From Hydrogenophaga sp. 2FB (GTDB lineage: Bacteria > Pseudomonadota > Gammaproteobacteria > Burkholderiales > Burkholderiaceae_C), in assembly GCF_005503365.1 (NCBI RefSeq), contig NZ_SCML01000007.1, positions 1 to 64,000 of the forward strand: 64,000 nucleotides of DNA. Reading direction: 5' to 3'. Both the position numbers and the translations under genes were made by a program. The notes under the pieces were generated by a model. The model was not told the origin of the DNA, made no database searches, and saw nothing but the letters and a program-made list of their open reading frames with translations. Positions 53,153 to 63,242 of the stretch are shown in pieces (the stretch's first letter is position 1; each line of letters starts with the position of its first letter).

Positions 53153-54415
53153 TTAGCCGCCGCGCCGCATCATGTCGAAGAACTCGGAGTTGTTCTTCGT
53201 GGACTTCATGCTCTTGAGCACCATTTCCATGGCCTCGATTTCGTCCATGTTGTACATGAACTGGCGCAGGATGCGGGTCTTCTGCAGGATCTCGGGCTGC
53301 AGCAGCAACTCTTCGCGGCGCGTGCCGCTGCGGTTGAGCTGGATCGAGGGGAATACGCGCTTTTCGTACAGGCGGCGGTCCAGGTGGATTTCGCAGTTGC
53401 CGGTGCCCTTGAACTCTTCAAAGATCACTTCGTCCATGCGGCTGCCGGTGTCGACCAGGGCCGTGGCGATGATGGTGAGCGAGCCACCTTCTTCGATCTT
53501 GCGCGCCGCGCCGAAGAAGCGCTTGGGGCGTTGCAGGGCGTTGGCGTCGACACCACCGGTCAACACCTTGCCGCTGGAGGGCAGCACGTTGTTGTAGGCG
53601 CGGGCCAGGCGGGTGATGGAGTCGAGCATGATCACGACGTCCTTGCCGAGTTCGACCAGACGCTTGGCGCGCTCGATCACCATCTCGGCCACGTGCACGT
53701 GGCGGGCGGCAGGTTCGTCGAAGGTGGAGGCGATGACCTCGCCGCGCACGGTGCGCTGCATTTCGGTCACTTCTTCCGGGCGCTCGTCGACCAGCAACAC
53801 CATCAGCACCACCTCGGGGTGATTGGCAGAAATGGCGTGGCACAGATGCTGCATCATCACCGTCTTGCCGCTCTTGGGCGGCGCGACGATCAGGGCGCGC
53901 TGGCCACGGCCGATGGGGGCGATGATGTCGATCACGCGGCCGGTGATGTTCTCTTCGCTCTTGATGTCGCGTTCCAGGCGCATCTGTTCCTTGGGGAACA
54001 GCGGCGTCAGGTTCTCGAACATGATCTTGTGCTTGTTGTCCTCGGGGGGCAGGCTGTTGATCTTGTCGAGCTTGTTCAACGCGAAGTAGCGTTCGCCATC
54101 CTTGGGGATGCGCACTTCGCCTTCGATCATGTCGCCGGTGTGCAGGTTGAAGCGGCGGATCTGGCTGGGCGAGATGTAGATGTCGTCGGTGCTGGCGGTG
54201 TAGCTGGTGTCCGGCGCGCGCAGGAAACCAAAGCCGTCGGGCAGCACTTCGAGCACGCCGTCCGCATACACCAGTTCACCGCCCTTGGCGCGCTTCTTGA
54301 TGATGGCGAACATCAGCTCCTGCTTGCGCATGCGGCCGGGGTTTTCGATCTCAAGGGCTTCGGCCTGCTTGAGGACTTCAGACACGTGCAGTGCCTTGAG
54401 TTCGTTAAGGTGCAT
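53153..54415 (-). CDS. rho: Transcription termination factor Rho
   Basis: The 420-residue hexameric RNA helicase ends untranslated transcripts. It has the N-terminal Rho domain ([19 protein letters not shown]), the cold-shock-like RNA-binding fold ([12 protein letters not shown]...), Walker A APPKSGKT (~177-184), [11 protein letters not shown] and [14 protein letters not shown] 54415 gives the standard start; an in-frame ATG ten codons upstream is less likely. A GGAG is eight bases before it. It lies between trxA and rpmE2. Confidence 0.97.
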   Translation of the reverse strand: MHLNELKALHVSEVLKQAEALEIENPGRMRKQELMFAIIKKRAKGGELVYADGVLEVLPDGFGFLRAPDTSYTASTDDIYISPSQIRRFNLHTGDMIEGEVRIPKDGERYFALNKLDKINSLPPEDNKHKIMFENLTPLFPKEQMRLERDIKSEENITGRVIDIIAPIGRGQRALIVAPPKSGKTVMMQHLCHAISANHPEVVLMVLLVDERPEEVTEMQRTVRGEVIASTFDEPAARHVHVAEMVIERAKRLVELGKDVVIMLDSITRLARAYNNVLPSSGKVLTGGVDANALQRPKRFFGAARKIEEGGSLTIIATALVDTGSRMDEVIFEEFKGTGNCEIHLDRRLYEKRVFPSIQLNRSGTRREELLLQPEILQKTRILRQFMYNMDEIEAMEMVLKSMKSTKNNSEFFDMMRRGG

Positions 54416-54600
54416 GGAATTCACTCCGAGAGGGAGTTGAGTCAAAAACCGGGGGAGGGGGCGCTGGCGTCCGGATGGCGGGCGGTGCGCTGAAAGAAGT
54501 GCGGGTGTCTGTCAGGCCCGCTGAGGCAAATTATGACAGGAAAAATGCGCCAGAGAAAACAGCGACCGAGCATTGCACCCGGTCGCGCATCGGAGAGGCC

Positions 54601-54933
54601 TCAGGCCAGTTGCTGGTCGATGAAGGCGGTGAGCTGTGCCTTGCTCACGGCGCCGACCTTGGTGGCGGCAAGCTGGCCATCCTTGAACAGCATGAGCGTG
54701 GGGATGCCGCGGATGCCGAACTTGGCGGGCACATCGCGGTTGTCGTCCACGTTGAGCTTGGCGACTTTGAGCTTGCCGTTGTACGAGCCGGCCACTTCGT
54801 CGAGGATCGGCGCGATCATCTTGCACGGGCCGCACCATTCGGCCCAGAAGTCCACGAGCACCGGTGCACCGGCATCCAGCACATCAGCCTGGAAGCTGGC
54901 ATCGGAAACGTGTTTGATCAGGTCGCTGGCCAT
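54601..54933 (-). CDS. trxA: Thioredoxin
   Basis: The 110-residue cytosolic protein reduces disulfides with its active site WCGPC (C34, C37). The conserved cis-proline is in [11 protein letters not shown] and the buried aspartate is D28. Length and sequence are standard. The trxA-rho order is conserved in proteobacteria; 185 bases separate the two genes here. Confidence 0.97.
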   Translation of the reverse strand: MASDLIKHVSDASFQADVLDAGAPVLVDFWAEWCGPCKMIAPILDEVAGSYNGKLKVAKLNVDDNRDVPAKFGIRGIPTLMLFKDGQLAATKVGAVSKAQLTAFIDQQLA

Positions 54934-55061
54934 GATTCATCCTAAAAGTCGTTGAACGGGGAGGGGGTACAGTTTGGGGCCCATGCCCGCAGTTCAAGAG
55001 GTTCCTATAGCCTCTCTCTGTGCGCACGGTCCGCCTCATTGTGACAGAAACACCCATTTCC

Positions 55062-57689
55062 ATGACGCTTGTAAGCCCGATCGACGAGGCCGGTTCGCCC
55101 GTGACAGACCAGGGCCACCCATCGGCTCGCCACTGGGCAGCCTGGATCGCGCGCATCGACCAGGCCGCGCACGATCGCGCATTGCCCGCTGGCCGCGTGG
55201 TCGTGCTGGTGCCGTATGCCCAGTTGATGGACGCGGGGCGGCGGGCCTGGGCCGTGTCGCACCCCATCGGCTTTGCGCCCCGTTTCGAATCCACGCGCAA
55301 CTGGGCCGCCAGCTTGCGCCCCTTTTTGCCCAGCCCTGGCGACCTCAGCATGGACATGGCGCGCGACAGCCTCATGGCGGCCGCCCTGATCGATCGCGTG
55401 GCCCCCGCGCGCGCCGACGCGGCCCTGCGTGCCGTGATGGTGGGTCGCCTGGTGGAAGCGGCGCGCCAGCTCGCGCCATTGGCCGCCGCGGTGCCGCCCG
55501 AACAACGGCTGGCCTGGGCCGAGCCCTTGCGCGCATCCATGGTGCCCACCGCGTCGTCGCTGCACTGGGAAGGCCTGCTGGCGACTTTGGCGCTCACCTG
55601 GGTGAGCACGTCCGCCTACGCCACCGATGTGCTGTGGGCGCCGATGGCGCAACCGGGCGCGCACGCCGACCTGCTGGTGGTGCTGCAAGGCTTTCAGGAC
55701 GATCCTCTGGCCACGGCGCTGGCGGCGCAATGGGGTGACCAGGCACTGGTGCTGTCGCTGGGCGAGACCGATTGGCGTGCCAGTGACGCGTATCGCCTGC
55801 ATGCGTGCGGCGATGCGGAGGACGAAGCGCAACGCGCCGCCGCCTGCGTGATCGAGCACATCAACCACGGCCGCATGCCGGTGGCCCTGGTGGCCAACGA
55901 CCGCCTGCTCACGCGCCGTGTGAGCGCCATGCTGCACCACGTGGGCGTGTCGGTGCGCGATGAAACCGGCTGGAAGCTCTCCACCACCCGCGCCGCGGCG
56001 CAACTCATGAGTGTGTTGCGCGCGGCCGATGCGCGCGCGTCGATGGACGACGTGCTGGACCTGCTCAAGCAAACCACGGCCTGGCCCGAGGCGCAGGTGC
56101 AGCAACTGGAACAGCTCGCACGCGAACTCGGTGTGTCGCGCTGGAAGGCCGCGCCGCAGCACGCGCGGCTCGCCACCGCCATTCCCGAAGGCCTGCCCGC
56201 GTGGATCGAGAGCCTGCAAGCCGGGCGGCCATTGACCGTGTGGCTCGGCGACCTGTCGCTCGCGCTCAAGGCCTCTGGCCTGTGGGCCTCGTTCGAGGCC
56301 GATCCCGCGGGACTGCAACTGCTGCAGACCTTGCGCCTGGGCGAGGGTGCGGCCATGGAGTTGGCCGGTGTGGCGCAGGCGGTGGACGCGTCCGCGCGCA
56401 GCGGTGCGCGCATGTCCTTGAGCGCGTTCACGGCCTGGGTGCGCGACGTGCTCGAGGGCGCCAGCTTCAAGCCGCGCAGCGCAGGCGACGCGGCCGTGGT
56501 GATCCTGCCCATGGAACAACTGCTCGGCCGCGCTTTCCCCGCCACCGTGGTGCCGGGATGCGACGAGACGCACCTGAGCCCCAGCCCCGAGCCGCCGGGC
56601 GACTGGACGGCCGCGCAGCGCGAACTGCTGGGTCTTCCCTCCCGAGAGATCTTGGCCCAGGCTGCGGCGAAAGCCTGGCAGGCCACGCTGGCCTTGCCGC
56701 AGCTCGACCTGCTGTGGCGCACGCAGGACCGGGGCGAAGCCACGCTGCCGAGCGCCTGGTTGCAGGCGTTGCCCGCACACGCCGCGCTGGACCCGCGCGC
56801 GCCTCGTGCGCTCGAGGCGATGGCCCAACCCAAGCCCATGCCCTCCGCGCGCGATGTGCTGCCCGAGTCGCTCTCGGCCAGCGCCTACCAGGACCTGCGC
56901 GACTGCCCCTACCGCTTCTTCGCGCTGCGCCAGTTGCGCCTTGCCGAGGCCGCGGAACTCGAAGCCGAGCCCGACCAGCGCGACATGGGCAACTGGTTGC
57001 ACGCGGTGTTGCGCGCCTTTCACGAACAGCGTCGCGACGCGCGCCCGGGGCGTGACGCCGACCGCGCCGAACTCGACCGGCTCGCCGACGAAACCGCCAC
57101 CACCATGGGCCTCAACGCAGGCGAGGGCGGTGCCGGCTTTCTGCCCTACCAGGCGGTGTGGCCAGCGCTGCGCGAGGGTTATCTGGACTGGCTCGCCGGC
57201 TTCGAGGCGACGGAACACGGACCCGGGCCGCGCTTTGCCGAAGCCGAGGCCGAGCGCACCAACCGAGCGGGCGAATGGAAGCTCTACGGCAAGCTCGACC
57301 GCATCGACCTGCAGCAGAGCCCCGAAGGTCCGATCCCCTTCGTGATCGACTACAAGACCGAGAGCCGGATCAAGACCAACGACCGCGTGAAAGAACCGCT
57401 GGAAGACACGCAGCTCGCGTTCTACGCCGCCTTGTTGCCCGACGACAACCTGCGCGCGGCCTACCTCAGCATCACCGACAAACGCAGCGACAGCGGCAAG
57501 GACACGCCCACCTGGCTGGTCGAACAGCCCGACGTGCTGCTGGCGCGCGAGCACCTGCGCGAAGGCCTGGCGCACGACATGGCGCGCGTGGCCGCCGGCG
57601 CGCCCATGCCCGCGCTCGGCGAAGGCCGCGTGTGCGACTTCTGCGCGGCGCGCGGCCTGTGCCGCAAAGACTTCTGGACCGCCGCATGA
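55062..57689 (+). CDS. AddB-like PD-(D/E)XK nuclease with Fe-S-type cysteines
   Basis: The protein has about 875 residues. Its N-half is a helicase-like fold without an intact Walker A. The C-terminal nuclease shows DCPYRFFALRQLRL, GKLDRIDL and IPFVIDYKT (nuclease Asp and Lys). The four cysteines that in AddB hold a 4Fe-4S cluster seem present: one in DCPYRF and three in CDFCAARGLC at the end. With the next gene it should form an AddAB-type double-strand-break end processor that replaces RecBCD. The start is uncertain: ATG 55062 is used, with GTG 55041 or 55020 possible. The stop overlaps the helicase start (ATGA). Confidence 0.87.
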   Translation: MTLVSPIDEAGSPVTDQGHPSARHWAAWIARIDQAAHDRALPAGRVVVLVPYAQLMDAGRRAWAVSHPIGFAPRFESTRNWAASLRPFLPSPGDLSMDMARDSLMAAALIDRVAPARADAALRAVMVGRLVEAARQLAPLAAAVPPEQRLAWAEPLRASMVPTASSLHWEGLLATLALTWVSTSAYATDVLWAPMAQPGAHADLLVVLQGFQDDPLATALAAQWGDQALVLSLGETDWRASDAYRLHACGDAEDEAQRAAACVIEHINHGRMPVALVANDRLLTRRVSAMLHHVGVSVRDETGWKLSTTRAAAQLMSVLRAADARASMDDVLDLLKQTTAWPEAQVQQLEQLARELGVSRWKAAPQHARLATAIPEGLPAWIESLQAGRPLTVWLGDLSLALKASGLWASFEADPAGLQLLQTLRLGEGAAMELAGVAQAVDASARSGARMSLSAFTAWVRDVLEGASFKPRSAGDAAVVILPMEQLLGRAFPATVVPGCDETHLSPSPEPPGDWTAAQRELLGLPSREILAQAAAKAWQATLALPQLDLLWRTQDRGEATLPSAWLQALPAHAALDPRAPRALEAMAQPKPMPSARDVLPESLSASAYQDLRDCPYRFFALRQLRLAEAAELEAEPDQRDMGNWLHAVLRAFHEQRRDARPGRDADRAELDRLADETATTMGLNAGEGGAGFLPYQAVWPALREGYLDWLAGFEATEHGPGPRFAEAEAERTNRAGEWKLYGKLDRIDLQQSPEGPIPFVIDYKTESRIKTNDRVKEPLEDTQLAFYAALLPDDNLRAAYLSITDKRSDSGKDTPTWLVEQPDVLLAREHLREGLAHDMARVAAGAPMPALGEGRVCDFCAARGLCRKDFWTAA

Positions 57690-60600
57690 CCGCACCCGCC
57701 TACCGCATCAACGGCGCGCCCACCGAACGCGGGGCCTTCTACACCCTGGCGTGCGACCCCGCGCGCAGCATCGCGGTGGAAGCCTGCGCTGGCGCCGGCA
57801 AGACCTGGATGCTGGTCTCGCGCATCCTGCGCGCGCTGCTCGACGGTTGCGCGCCGCAAGACATCCTGGCCATCACCTTCACCAAGAAGGCGGCGGGCGA
57901 AATGCGCGACCGGCTCAACACCGAGTTGCGCCGCTGGTCCAGCCTGAGCGACGAACAACTGGTGGGCGAATTGCGCGCGCGTGGCCTGAGCGAAGCCGAC
58001 GCGCAACGCCGCGTGCCCGACGCGCGTGGCCTGCACGCGCGCGTGAACGCGCTCGGGCGCTCGGTGCAGGTGCGCACCTTCCACAGCTGGTTCGCCGCGC
58101 TGCTGCGGGGCTCGCCGCTGTCGGTGTTGCAGGACATGCAGTTGCCCGTGCAATACGAACTGCTGGAAGACGACGCACGCGCCGTGGCGCAGGTCTGGCC
58201 GCGCTTCTATGCCGCCTTGGCCGCCCACCCGAGCGAGCGGCAGGATTTCATGGACAGCGTGGCCCGGCATGGCCGCCACCAGACCCTCGTGGCCCTGAAG
58301 AGGGCCCTGGACAAGCGCGTGGAGTTCGCGCTGGCCGATGCGGCCGGCGTGGTGGACGCGTCGGTCGACCCCATGGCCGAGCGCTACCCCGAGTTCGCGG
58401 GTTTTGACGAGCCCGTGCAATGGCTGGTGCAGGATGCGCGCGCCACCACGCTGCTGCGCGAAGCCGCCCAGGCCCTGGGCCGCGCCAGCGCCGTGACCTT
58501 CGCCGCCAAGGGTGTCGAACTGGAGCAAGCGTTGACGGGCGGCAGCGGTGCCAGTGTGCTCACGGCCCTGCTCACGCAGAAAGACGAGCCGCGCAAGTTC
58601 AGCGACAAGCTCGCCGGCATCGAAGCCGTGCGCGCCGCGCAGCAACTGGCGCTGCGCACCCTGGAGGCCCTGCGCCAACACGAAGCCTGGTGCCACCACC
58701 AACGCATGGCGCGACTGGCGCGTGTGCTGCTGGCGAGTTATGCCGCCCTCAAACGCGAGCGCGGATGGGTCGACATGAACGACGTGGAGGGCGCGGCGCG
58801 CCGACTGTTGGGCGACGCCGAACTCTCCGGCTGGCTGCAGCAGCGGCTGGATGCGCGGTTGCGCCACGTGCTGATCGACGAGTTCCAGGACACCAACCCG
58901 CTGCAGTGGCAAGCGCTGTATGGCTGGCTGTCGGCCTACGCGGGCGCGGGCCCGGGCGAAGCACCCTGCGTGTTCCTCGTGGGCGACCCCAAGCAGTCGA
59001 TCTACCGCTTCCGCCGCGCCGAGCCGCAGGTGTTCAAGGCCGCGCAGGCCTTCGTGGTGCAAGGTTTGTCCGGTGCGCTGCTCAGCTGCGACCACACGCG
59101 CCGCTGCGCACCGGCGGTGGTCGACGTGCTCAACGCCGCCATGGGCGCTGCCGTGCAGGCCGGCCAGTACAGCAGCGACTACCGCGCGCACACGACAGAA
59201 AGCACCGCGCCCGGCGACGTGCTCTGCCTGCCGCAACTGCCGCGCAGCCTGCGCGAACGCAATGCCGGCACAGGCGACACGATGGCGTGGCGCGACAGCC
59301 TGACCACGCCGCGCGTGTCACCCGAAGACAGCCTTGCCGCGCTCGAAGCCGCGCAGGCGGCCGACTGGGTGGCCCTCCAGATCGAGGACGGGCGCCTGCA
59401 CGCCGGCGAGATCATGGTGCTGGCACGCCGGCGCGAACGCCTGGGCTGGATGCACGAAGCCTTGCGCGAACGCGGCATCGTCAGCGAACAACCCGAAAAG
59501 CTCGACCTCGGCGAATCGCCCGCAGTGCTGGATGTGGTCGCGCTGCTGGACGCCCTGGTGTCCACCCGGCACGACCTGAGCCTGGCGCGCGCACTCAAAT
59601 CCCCCCTGTGCGGCTGGAGCGACGACGATCTGGCGCAACTCGCCCGACTGCGCTTGCGCTGGACGCCCCCCGCCACGCCAGAGGGCGTTCGGGCCAGGCC
59701 TTCGTGGTGGGACGTGTTGCAGCGCGTCTCCAGCCTGCCCGCACAAGAGCAGACCGAGCATGCGCAAACGCCCGAGCAAGCCACGCGCTTTTTGGAGACC
59801 GCGCAGCGCCTCGCGCTCTACCGAGACTGGCTGCGCATGCTGCCACCGCATGACGCGCTCTCGGCGCTGTACGACCATGGCGACGTGCTCGCGCGTTTCG
59901 CGCAGAACGTGCCCATGAGCCAGCGCACCGCCGTGCTGGCCCAACTGCGCGACCTGCTCACCCAGTCCCTCGCGCAGGACGGTGGACGCTTTCTCACCCC
60001 CTACCGTTTCGTGCGTGCGCTCAAGGCCGGTGGCATCAAGGCCACGGCGGTGCAGACACCCGACGCCGTGCGCCTGCTCACGGTGCACGGCGCCAAGGGC
60101 CTGGAGGCGCACACGGTGTTGATGCTCGATACCGACACCGGCCCATCGCGCCCCGAGAGCATGGGCGTGCTGGTGGACTGGCCGGGCGAGGCCCCGTTGC
60201 CGCGCCGTTTCGTTTTTCTGGCGAGCGAAAAATCGCCACCCGCTTGCGCGGTGGAAGCCTTGCAACAGGAGCAGGAGGCGCGCGCGCTGGAAGAGCTCAA
60301 CGGGCTGTACGTGGCCATGACCCGCGCCGAATCGCGCTTGTTGATCTCCAGCTTCGAACCGCACCTGCGCACCAACGCGCCCACCTGGTACCAGCGCCTG
60401 CAGCCCCTGGCCTCGCCGATGGAAACGCCGCCGCAGGCCGCCACGCAGGTCTTGGCCGAAGAGGGCGCGGCCCCATTTGACTTGCCGAGCCTGCCCACGG
60501 TGCACGCAGTGGCCCTGTCGAACGAGCCCACCGTGCCGGAGCCGGTGGACGACACCGCCAACCGCATCGGCCTGGCGCTGCACCGCCTGTTGCAATGGTG

Positions 60601-61024
60601 GCCCACCCCAACCCAGGGCTTCGACTGGGGCCCCGAGCACGCGCAAGCCGTCGCGCGCGAATTCGCCCTCAACCCCGCGCAGGCGCGCGACACACTGGCC
60701 ATGGCCCGGCGCATCATCGGTGGCGAAGCGGCCTGGGCCTGGGATGCCGACACGCTCAACCACTGGGGCAGCGAAGTCGAGCTGTTCCACCAGGGCGAAT
60801 TGCTGCGGCTCGACCGCCTGGTGCGCCGCCGCGACACCGGCGAGTGGTGGGTGCTCGACCACAAGAGCGCCGCACACCCCGAACGCCAGCCCGCGCTGAT
60901 CGAACAGATGCGAGGCTACCAGCGGGCCGTCGCCGCAGCGCGGCCCGGCGAACCCGTGCGGCTGGCCTTCATCAACGCACAAGGGCGTCTCATCGAATTG
61001 ACCGATGCGGCGCTCGCACCCTGA
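57686..61024 (+). CDS. AddA-like UvrD/Rep helicase-nuclease
   Basis: The 1112-residue protein is a superfamily 1 helicase fused to a nuclease. Walker A is ACAGAGKTWML (~33-43), Walker B LIDEFQDTNPLQW (~396-408), then GDPKQSIYRFRRAEP and VHGAKGLEAHTVLMLD. The C-terminal PD-(D/E)XK part has WWVLDHKSA, whose Asp and Lys are in place. AddA unwinds DNA ends and degrades the 3' strand until a regulatory site. It overlaps the AddB-like gene by four bases. Confidence 0.9.
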   Translation: MTAPAYRINGAPTERGAFYTLACDPARSIAVEACAGAGKTWMLVSRILRALLDGCAPQDILAITFTKKAAGEMRDRLNTELRRWSSLSDEQLVGELRARGLSEADAQRRVPDARGLHARVNALGRSVQVRTFHSWFAALLRGSPLSVLQDMQLPVQYELLEDDARAVAQVWPRFYAALAAHPSERQDFMDSVARHGRHQTLVALKRALDKRVEFALADAAGVVDASVDPMAERYPEFAGFDEPVQWLVQDARATTLLREAAQALGRASAVTFAAKGVELEQALTGGSGASVLTALLTQKDEPRKFSDKLAGIEAVRAAQQLALRTLEALRQHEAWCHHQRMARLARVLLASYAALKRERGWVDMNDVEGAARRLLGDAELSGWLQQRLDARLRHVLIDEFQDTNPLQWQALYGWLSAYAGAGPGEAPCVFLVGDPKQSIYRFRRAEPQVFKAAQAFVVQGLSGALLSCDHTRRCAPAVVDVLNAAMGAAVQAGQYSSDYRAHTTESTAPGDVLCLPQLPRSLRERNAGTGDTMAWRDSLTTPRVSPEDSLAALEAAQAADWVALQIEDGRLHAGEIMVLARRRERLGWMHEALRERGIVSEQPEKLDLGESPAVLDVVALLDALVSTRHDLSLARALKSPLCGWSDDDLAQLARLRLRWTPPATPEGVRARPSWWDVLQRVSSLPAQEQTEHAQTPEQATRFLETAQRLALYRDWLRMLPPHDALSALYDHGDVLARFAQNVPMSQRTAVLAQLRDLLTQSLAQDGGRFLTPYRFVRALKAGGIKATAVQTPDAVRLLTVHGAKGLEAHTVLMLDTDTGPSRPESMGVLVDWPGEAPLPRRFVFLASEKSPPACAVEALQQEQEARALEELNGLYVAMTRAESRLLISSFEPHLRTNAPTWYQRLQPLASPMETPPQAATQVLAEEGAAPFDLPSLPTVHAVALSNEPTVPEPVDDTANRIGLALHRLLQWWPTPTQGFDWGPEHAQAVAREFALNPAQARDTLAMARRIIGGEAAWAWDADTLNHWGSEVELFHQGELLRLDRLVRRRDTGEWWVLDHKSAAHPERQPALIEQMRGYQRAVAAARPGEPVRLAFINAQGRLIELTDAALAP

Positions 61025-61041
61025 ACCACAACGGAGAACTT

Positions 61042-62310
61042 TTGGAACCCCTGCAAGTTGATGTCGCCGTGATCGGCGGCGGCCCTGCCGGCCTGATGGC
61101 CGCGGAAGTGATGGGCCGCGCCGGCCTGGCCGTGCACCTGTTCGACGCCATGCCGTCGGTGGGGCGCAAGTTCCTGCTGGCCGGCAAGGGCGGTTTGAAC
61201 CTCACCCACGCCGAACCGCTGCCCGCCTTCATCGGCCGTTACGGCGCTCAAGCCGCGCGCCTGCAACCCCTGCTCGACACCTTCGGTCCGCAGGCCGTGC
61301 GCGACTGGGCCGAGGGTCTGGGCATCAGCACCTTCGTCGGCAGTTCGCAGCGCGTGTTCCCCACCGACATGAAAGCCGCACCGCTGCTGCGCGCGTGGCT
61401 GAGCCGCTTGCGCCGTCCGGAAGGCGAAGGCCGTGCACCGGTGGGTTTTCACATGCGGCACCGCTGGACTGGCTGGAATGGCGAAGGCCATTTGACGTTC
61501 GAGACGCCACAGGGGCCACTGCGTGTGCAAGCCCGCGCAACGGTGCTTGCCCTGGGCGGCGCCAGTTGGGCACGCCTGGGTTCCGACGGCACCTGGGCAC
61601 CGCGTTTGCAGGCAGCAGGCATTGACGTGGCGCCTTTGTTGCCGAGCAACTGCGGCTTCGACGTGGCCGGCGGCTGGAGCACCTTCTTCACCGAACGCTT
61701 CGCGGGCCAGCCTTTCAAATCGGTCGCCATCCGCGCCACCGACAGCCAGGGCAACGTCTTTCACCGCAAGGGCGAATTCGTCGCCACGGCCACTGGCGTC
61801 GAAGGCAGCCTGGTCTACGCTGCGTCCAGCCTGCTGCGCGACGAGATCACACGCCACGGACAAGCCACCTTCGAACTCGATCTGCTGCCCGACCGCACGC
61901 CCGACCACGTGTTGACCCAGGTCGCCCATCCGCGCGGCTCGCGCAGCCTCTCCAGCCACCTCAAGAGCCGCCTGGGGCTGGAGGGCATCAAGATGGCGAT
62001 CGTCAACGAGTTGCTCGACAAGGCCGCGATGCACGAACCCGCGCGCCTGGCCGCCGCGCTCAAGGCACTGCCGATCACGCTGTCAGCGGCGCGACCGATC
62101 GACGAAGCCATCAGCACCGCTGGCGGTGTGCGCTGGGAGGCTCTGGACGATCACCTGATGGCCCAGGCCCAACCGGGTTTGTTCTGCGCTGGAGAAATGC
62201 TGGATTGGGAGGCGCCCACGGGCGGCTATCTGCTCACCGCGTGTCTCGCCAGTGGCGTGGTGGCGGGCGAGGGCGTGCGCCGCTGGCTCGCCGCTGCCTC
62301 CACCTCTTGA
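61042..62310 (+). CDS. TIGR03862/BaiN-like flavoprotein (TTG start)
   Basis: The 422-residue flavoprotein resembles the HI0933/TIGR03862 group: VDVAVIGGGPAGLMAAEVM (FAD fold, ~6-24), GRKFLLAGKGGLNLTHAE, and the C-terminal GEMLDWEAPTGGYLLTAC. Function is not known for most members. TTG 61042 is the start: GGAGA (61033-61037) is four bases upstream and no ATG lies close by. It begins 17 bases after the AddA-like gene and so may be part of its transcript. Confidence 0.82.
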   Translation: MEPLQVDVAVIGGGPAGLMAAEVMGRAGLAVHLFDAMPSVGRKFLLAGKGGLNLTHAEPLPAFIGRYGAQAARLQPLLDTFGPQAVRDWAEGLGISTFVGSSQRVFPTDMKAAPLLRAWLSRLRRPEGEGRAPVGFHMRHRWTGWNGEGHLTFETPQGPLRVQARATVLALGGASWARLGSDGTWAPRLQAAGIDVAPLLPSNCGFDVAGGWSTFFTERFAGQPFKSVAIRATDSQGNVFHRKGEFVATATGVEGSLVYAASSLLRDEITRHGQATFELDLLPDRTPDHVLTQVAHPRGSRSLSSHLKSRLGLEGIKMAIVNELLDKAAMHEPARLAAALKALPITLSAARPIDEAISTAGGVRWEALDDHLMAQAQPGLFCAGEMLDWEAPTGGYLLTACLASGVVAGEGVRRWLAAASTS

Positions 62311-62313
62311 GAT

Positions 62314-62646
62314 TCAGTGCGCCGAGGTCTTGGAGAGCAGGTTGAGCACCAGCACCCCGGCCACGATCAGCGCCATGCCCAGCACGCCGGCCGCATCGAG
62401 CTTCTGGTCGAAGACGATCCAGCCAATCAGTGCGATCAGCACCACACCCACGCCCGACCAGACGGCATAGGCAATGCCCACGGGGATGGTGCGCAAGGTC
62501 AGCGCGAGCAGGTAGAAGGCCGCGCCGTACGACACCACGACGACCACCGAGGGCCAGAGCTTGCTGAAGCCCTCGCTGGTCTTCAGGGCCGAGGTGCCGA
62601 TGACCTCGGCAACGATCGCGAGGCCAAGCAGAAACCAATGGTTCAT
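62314..62646 (-). CDS. Small multidrug resistance (SMR) transporter, EmrE-like
   Basis: The 110-residue protein has four membrane helices and the essential glutamate E14 in [31 protein letters not shown] is the conserved helix-3 segment. Members export quaternary ammonium and other cationic compounds in exchange for protons as antiparallel dimers. Whether it belongs to the Qac drug type or the guanidinium type cannot be set by reading alone. It starts nine bases downstream of the DOPA-dioxygenase-like gene stop on the same strand. Confidence 0.92.
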   Translation of the reverse strand: MNHWFLLGLAIVAEVIGTSALKTSEGFSKLWPSVVVVVSYGAAFYLLALTLRTIPVGIAYAVWSGVGVVLIALIGWIVFDQKLDAAGVLGMALIVAGVLVLNLLSKTSAH

Positions 62647-62655
62647 GGGCTCGTC

Positions 62656-63009
62656 TTAGTCCACCAACGCCTGCAAGTCCAGCGTGTAGGACTTGCCGAT
62701 CCACAGAGCGCCATCGCGGTGGTCGCTCAGCGCATCGCCCGTGTTGGGGTGGACCAGCACGTCCAGCGCACCGTGGTTGAGCGACAGCCAGCTCACCACG
62801 TACGCAAACTCGCGCGCGCCGAAGGCCACCTGGTAGGTCCACGCCGGGTGCGGTCCCACCGGCTTTTCGTGGAAGCGCCCGATTTCAACCCGCGTGCCCA
62901 ACTCGTTGGCAATCACCTCGCGCAGTGCCCAGGCCGCGTCGCGGGTGTCCGCATTGAAATACACGTGGGCATGCCAACTGGTGATGAGGGAGGGGTCGCG
63001 CGCAGACAT
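62656..63009 (-). CDS. DOPA 4,5-dioxygenase family protein
   Basis: The 117-residue protein matches the DOPA 4,5-dioxygenase family: SWHAHVYFNADTRDAAWALRE near the N-terminus (metal histidines), GRFHEKPVGPHPAWTYQVAF (~43-62) and LNHGALDVLVHPNTGDALSDH. The eukaryotic relatives open the DOPA ring in betalain synthesis, but bacterial members have no proven substrate. ATG 63009 gives the family start; an ATG at 63036 is possible. It precedes the SMR gene by nine bases. Confidence 0.85.
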   Translation of the reverse strand: MSARDPSLITSWHAHVYFNADTRDAAWALREVIANELGTRVEIGRFHEKPVGPHPAWTYQVAFGAREFAYVVSWLSLNHGALDVLVHPNTGDALSDHRDGALWIGKSYTLDLQALVD

Positions 63010-63196
63010 GGATGTTCGGAAAACGGAGTGGCGCAAACTTTACTCCACCGATGGCCGAAAAAATACCCGCGTGCCAGTCCGAGGTTTTGCGGAGGTCGGC
63101 AGGCCGGGTCGCCGTGCCGCCCGGAAATTTACGCAGTATTACGGACAGGAGGAGGGGCATATTCGCCCTAAAGTGCTTCCATTCATGAAAGAAAAG

Positions 63197-63218
63197 CGCC
63201 GCGTCACTGCGGCGTTTT
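63197..63218 (+). promoter_or_regulatory. Hairpin in the leader of the TerC-family gene
   Basis: CGCCGC (63197-63202) pairs with GCGGCG (63209-63214), followed by four T, ending 25 bases before the start codon. It may be an attenuator or the expression platform of a leader RNA. The yybP-ykoY manganese aptamer common before such genes was not recognised in the 233 bases upstream. Confidence 0.45.
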
Positions 63219-63242
63219 CGTATTCAAAACAATGGAGCAAGC

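Noticed and set aside
55005..57695. 896-codon minus-strand open frame opposite the AddB-like gene
   Set aside because: Same antisense effect of high-GC codon use; no family features.
63030..63242. yybP-ykoY manganese riboswitch
   Set aside because: The conserved aptamer segments could not be found; only a simple hairpin is visible.
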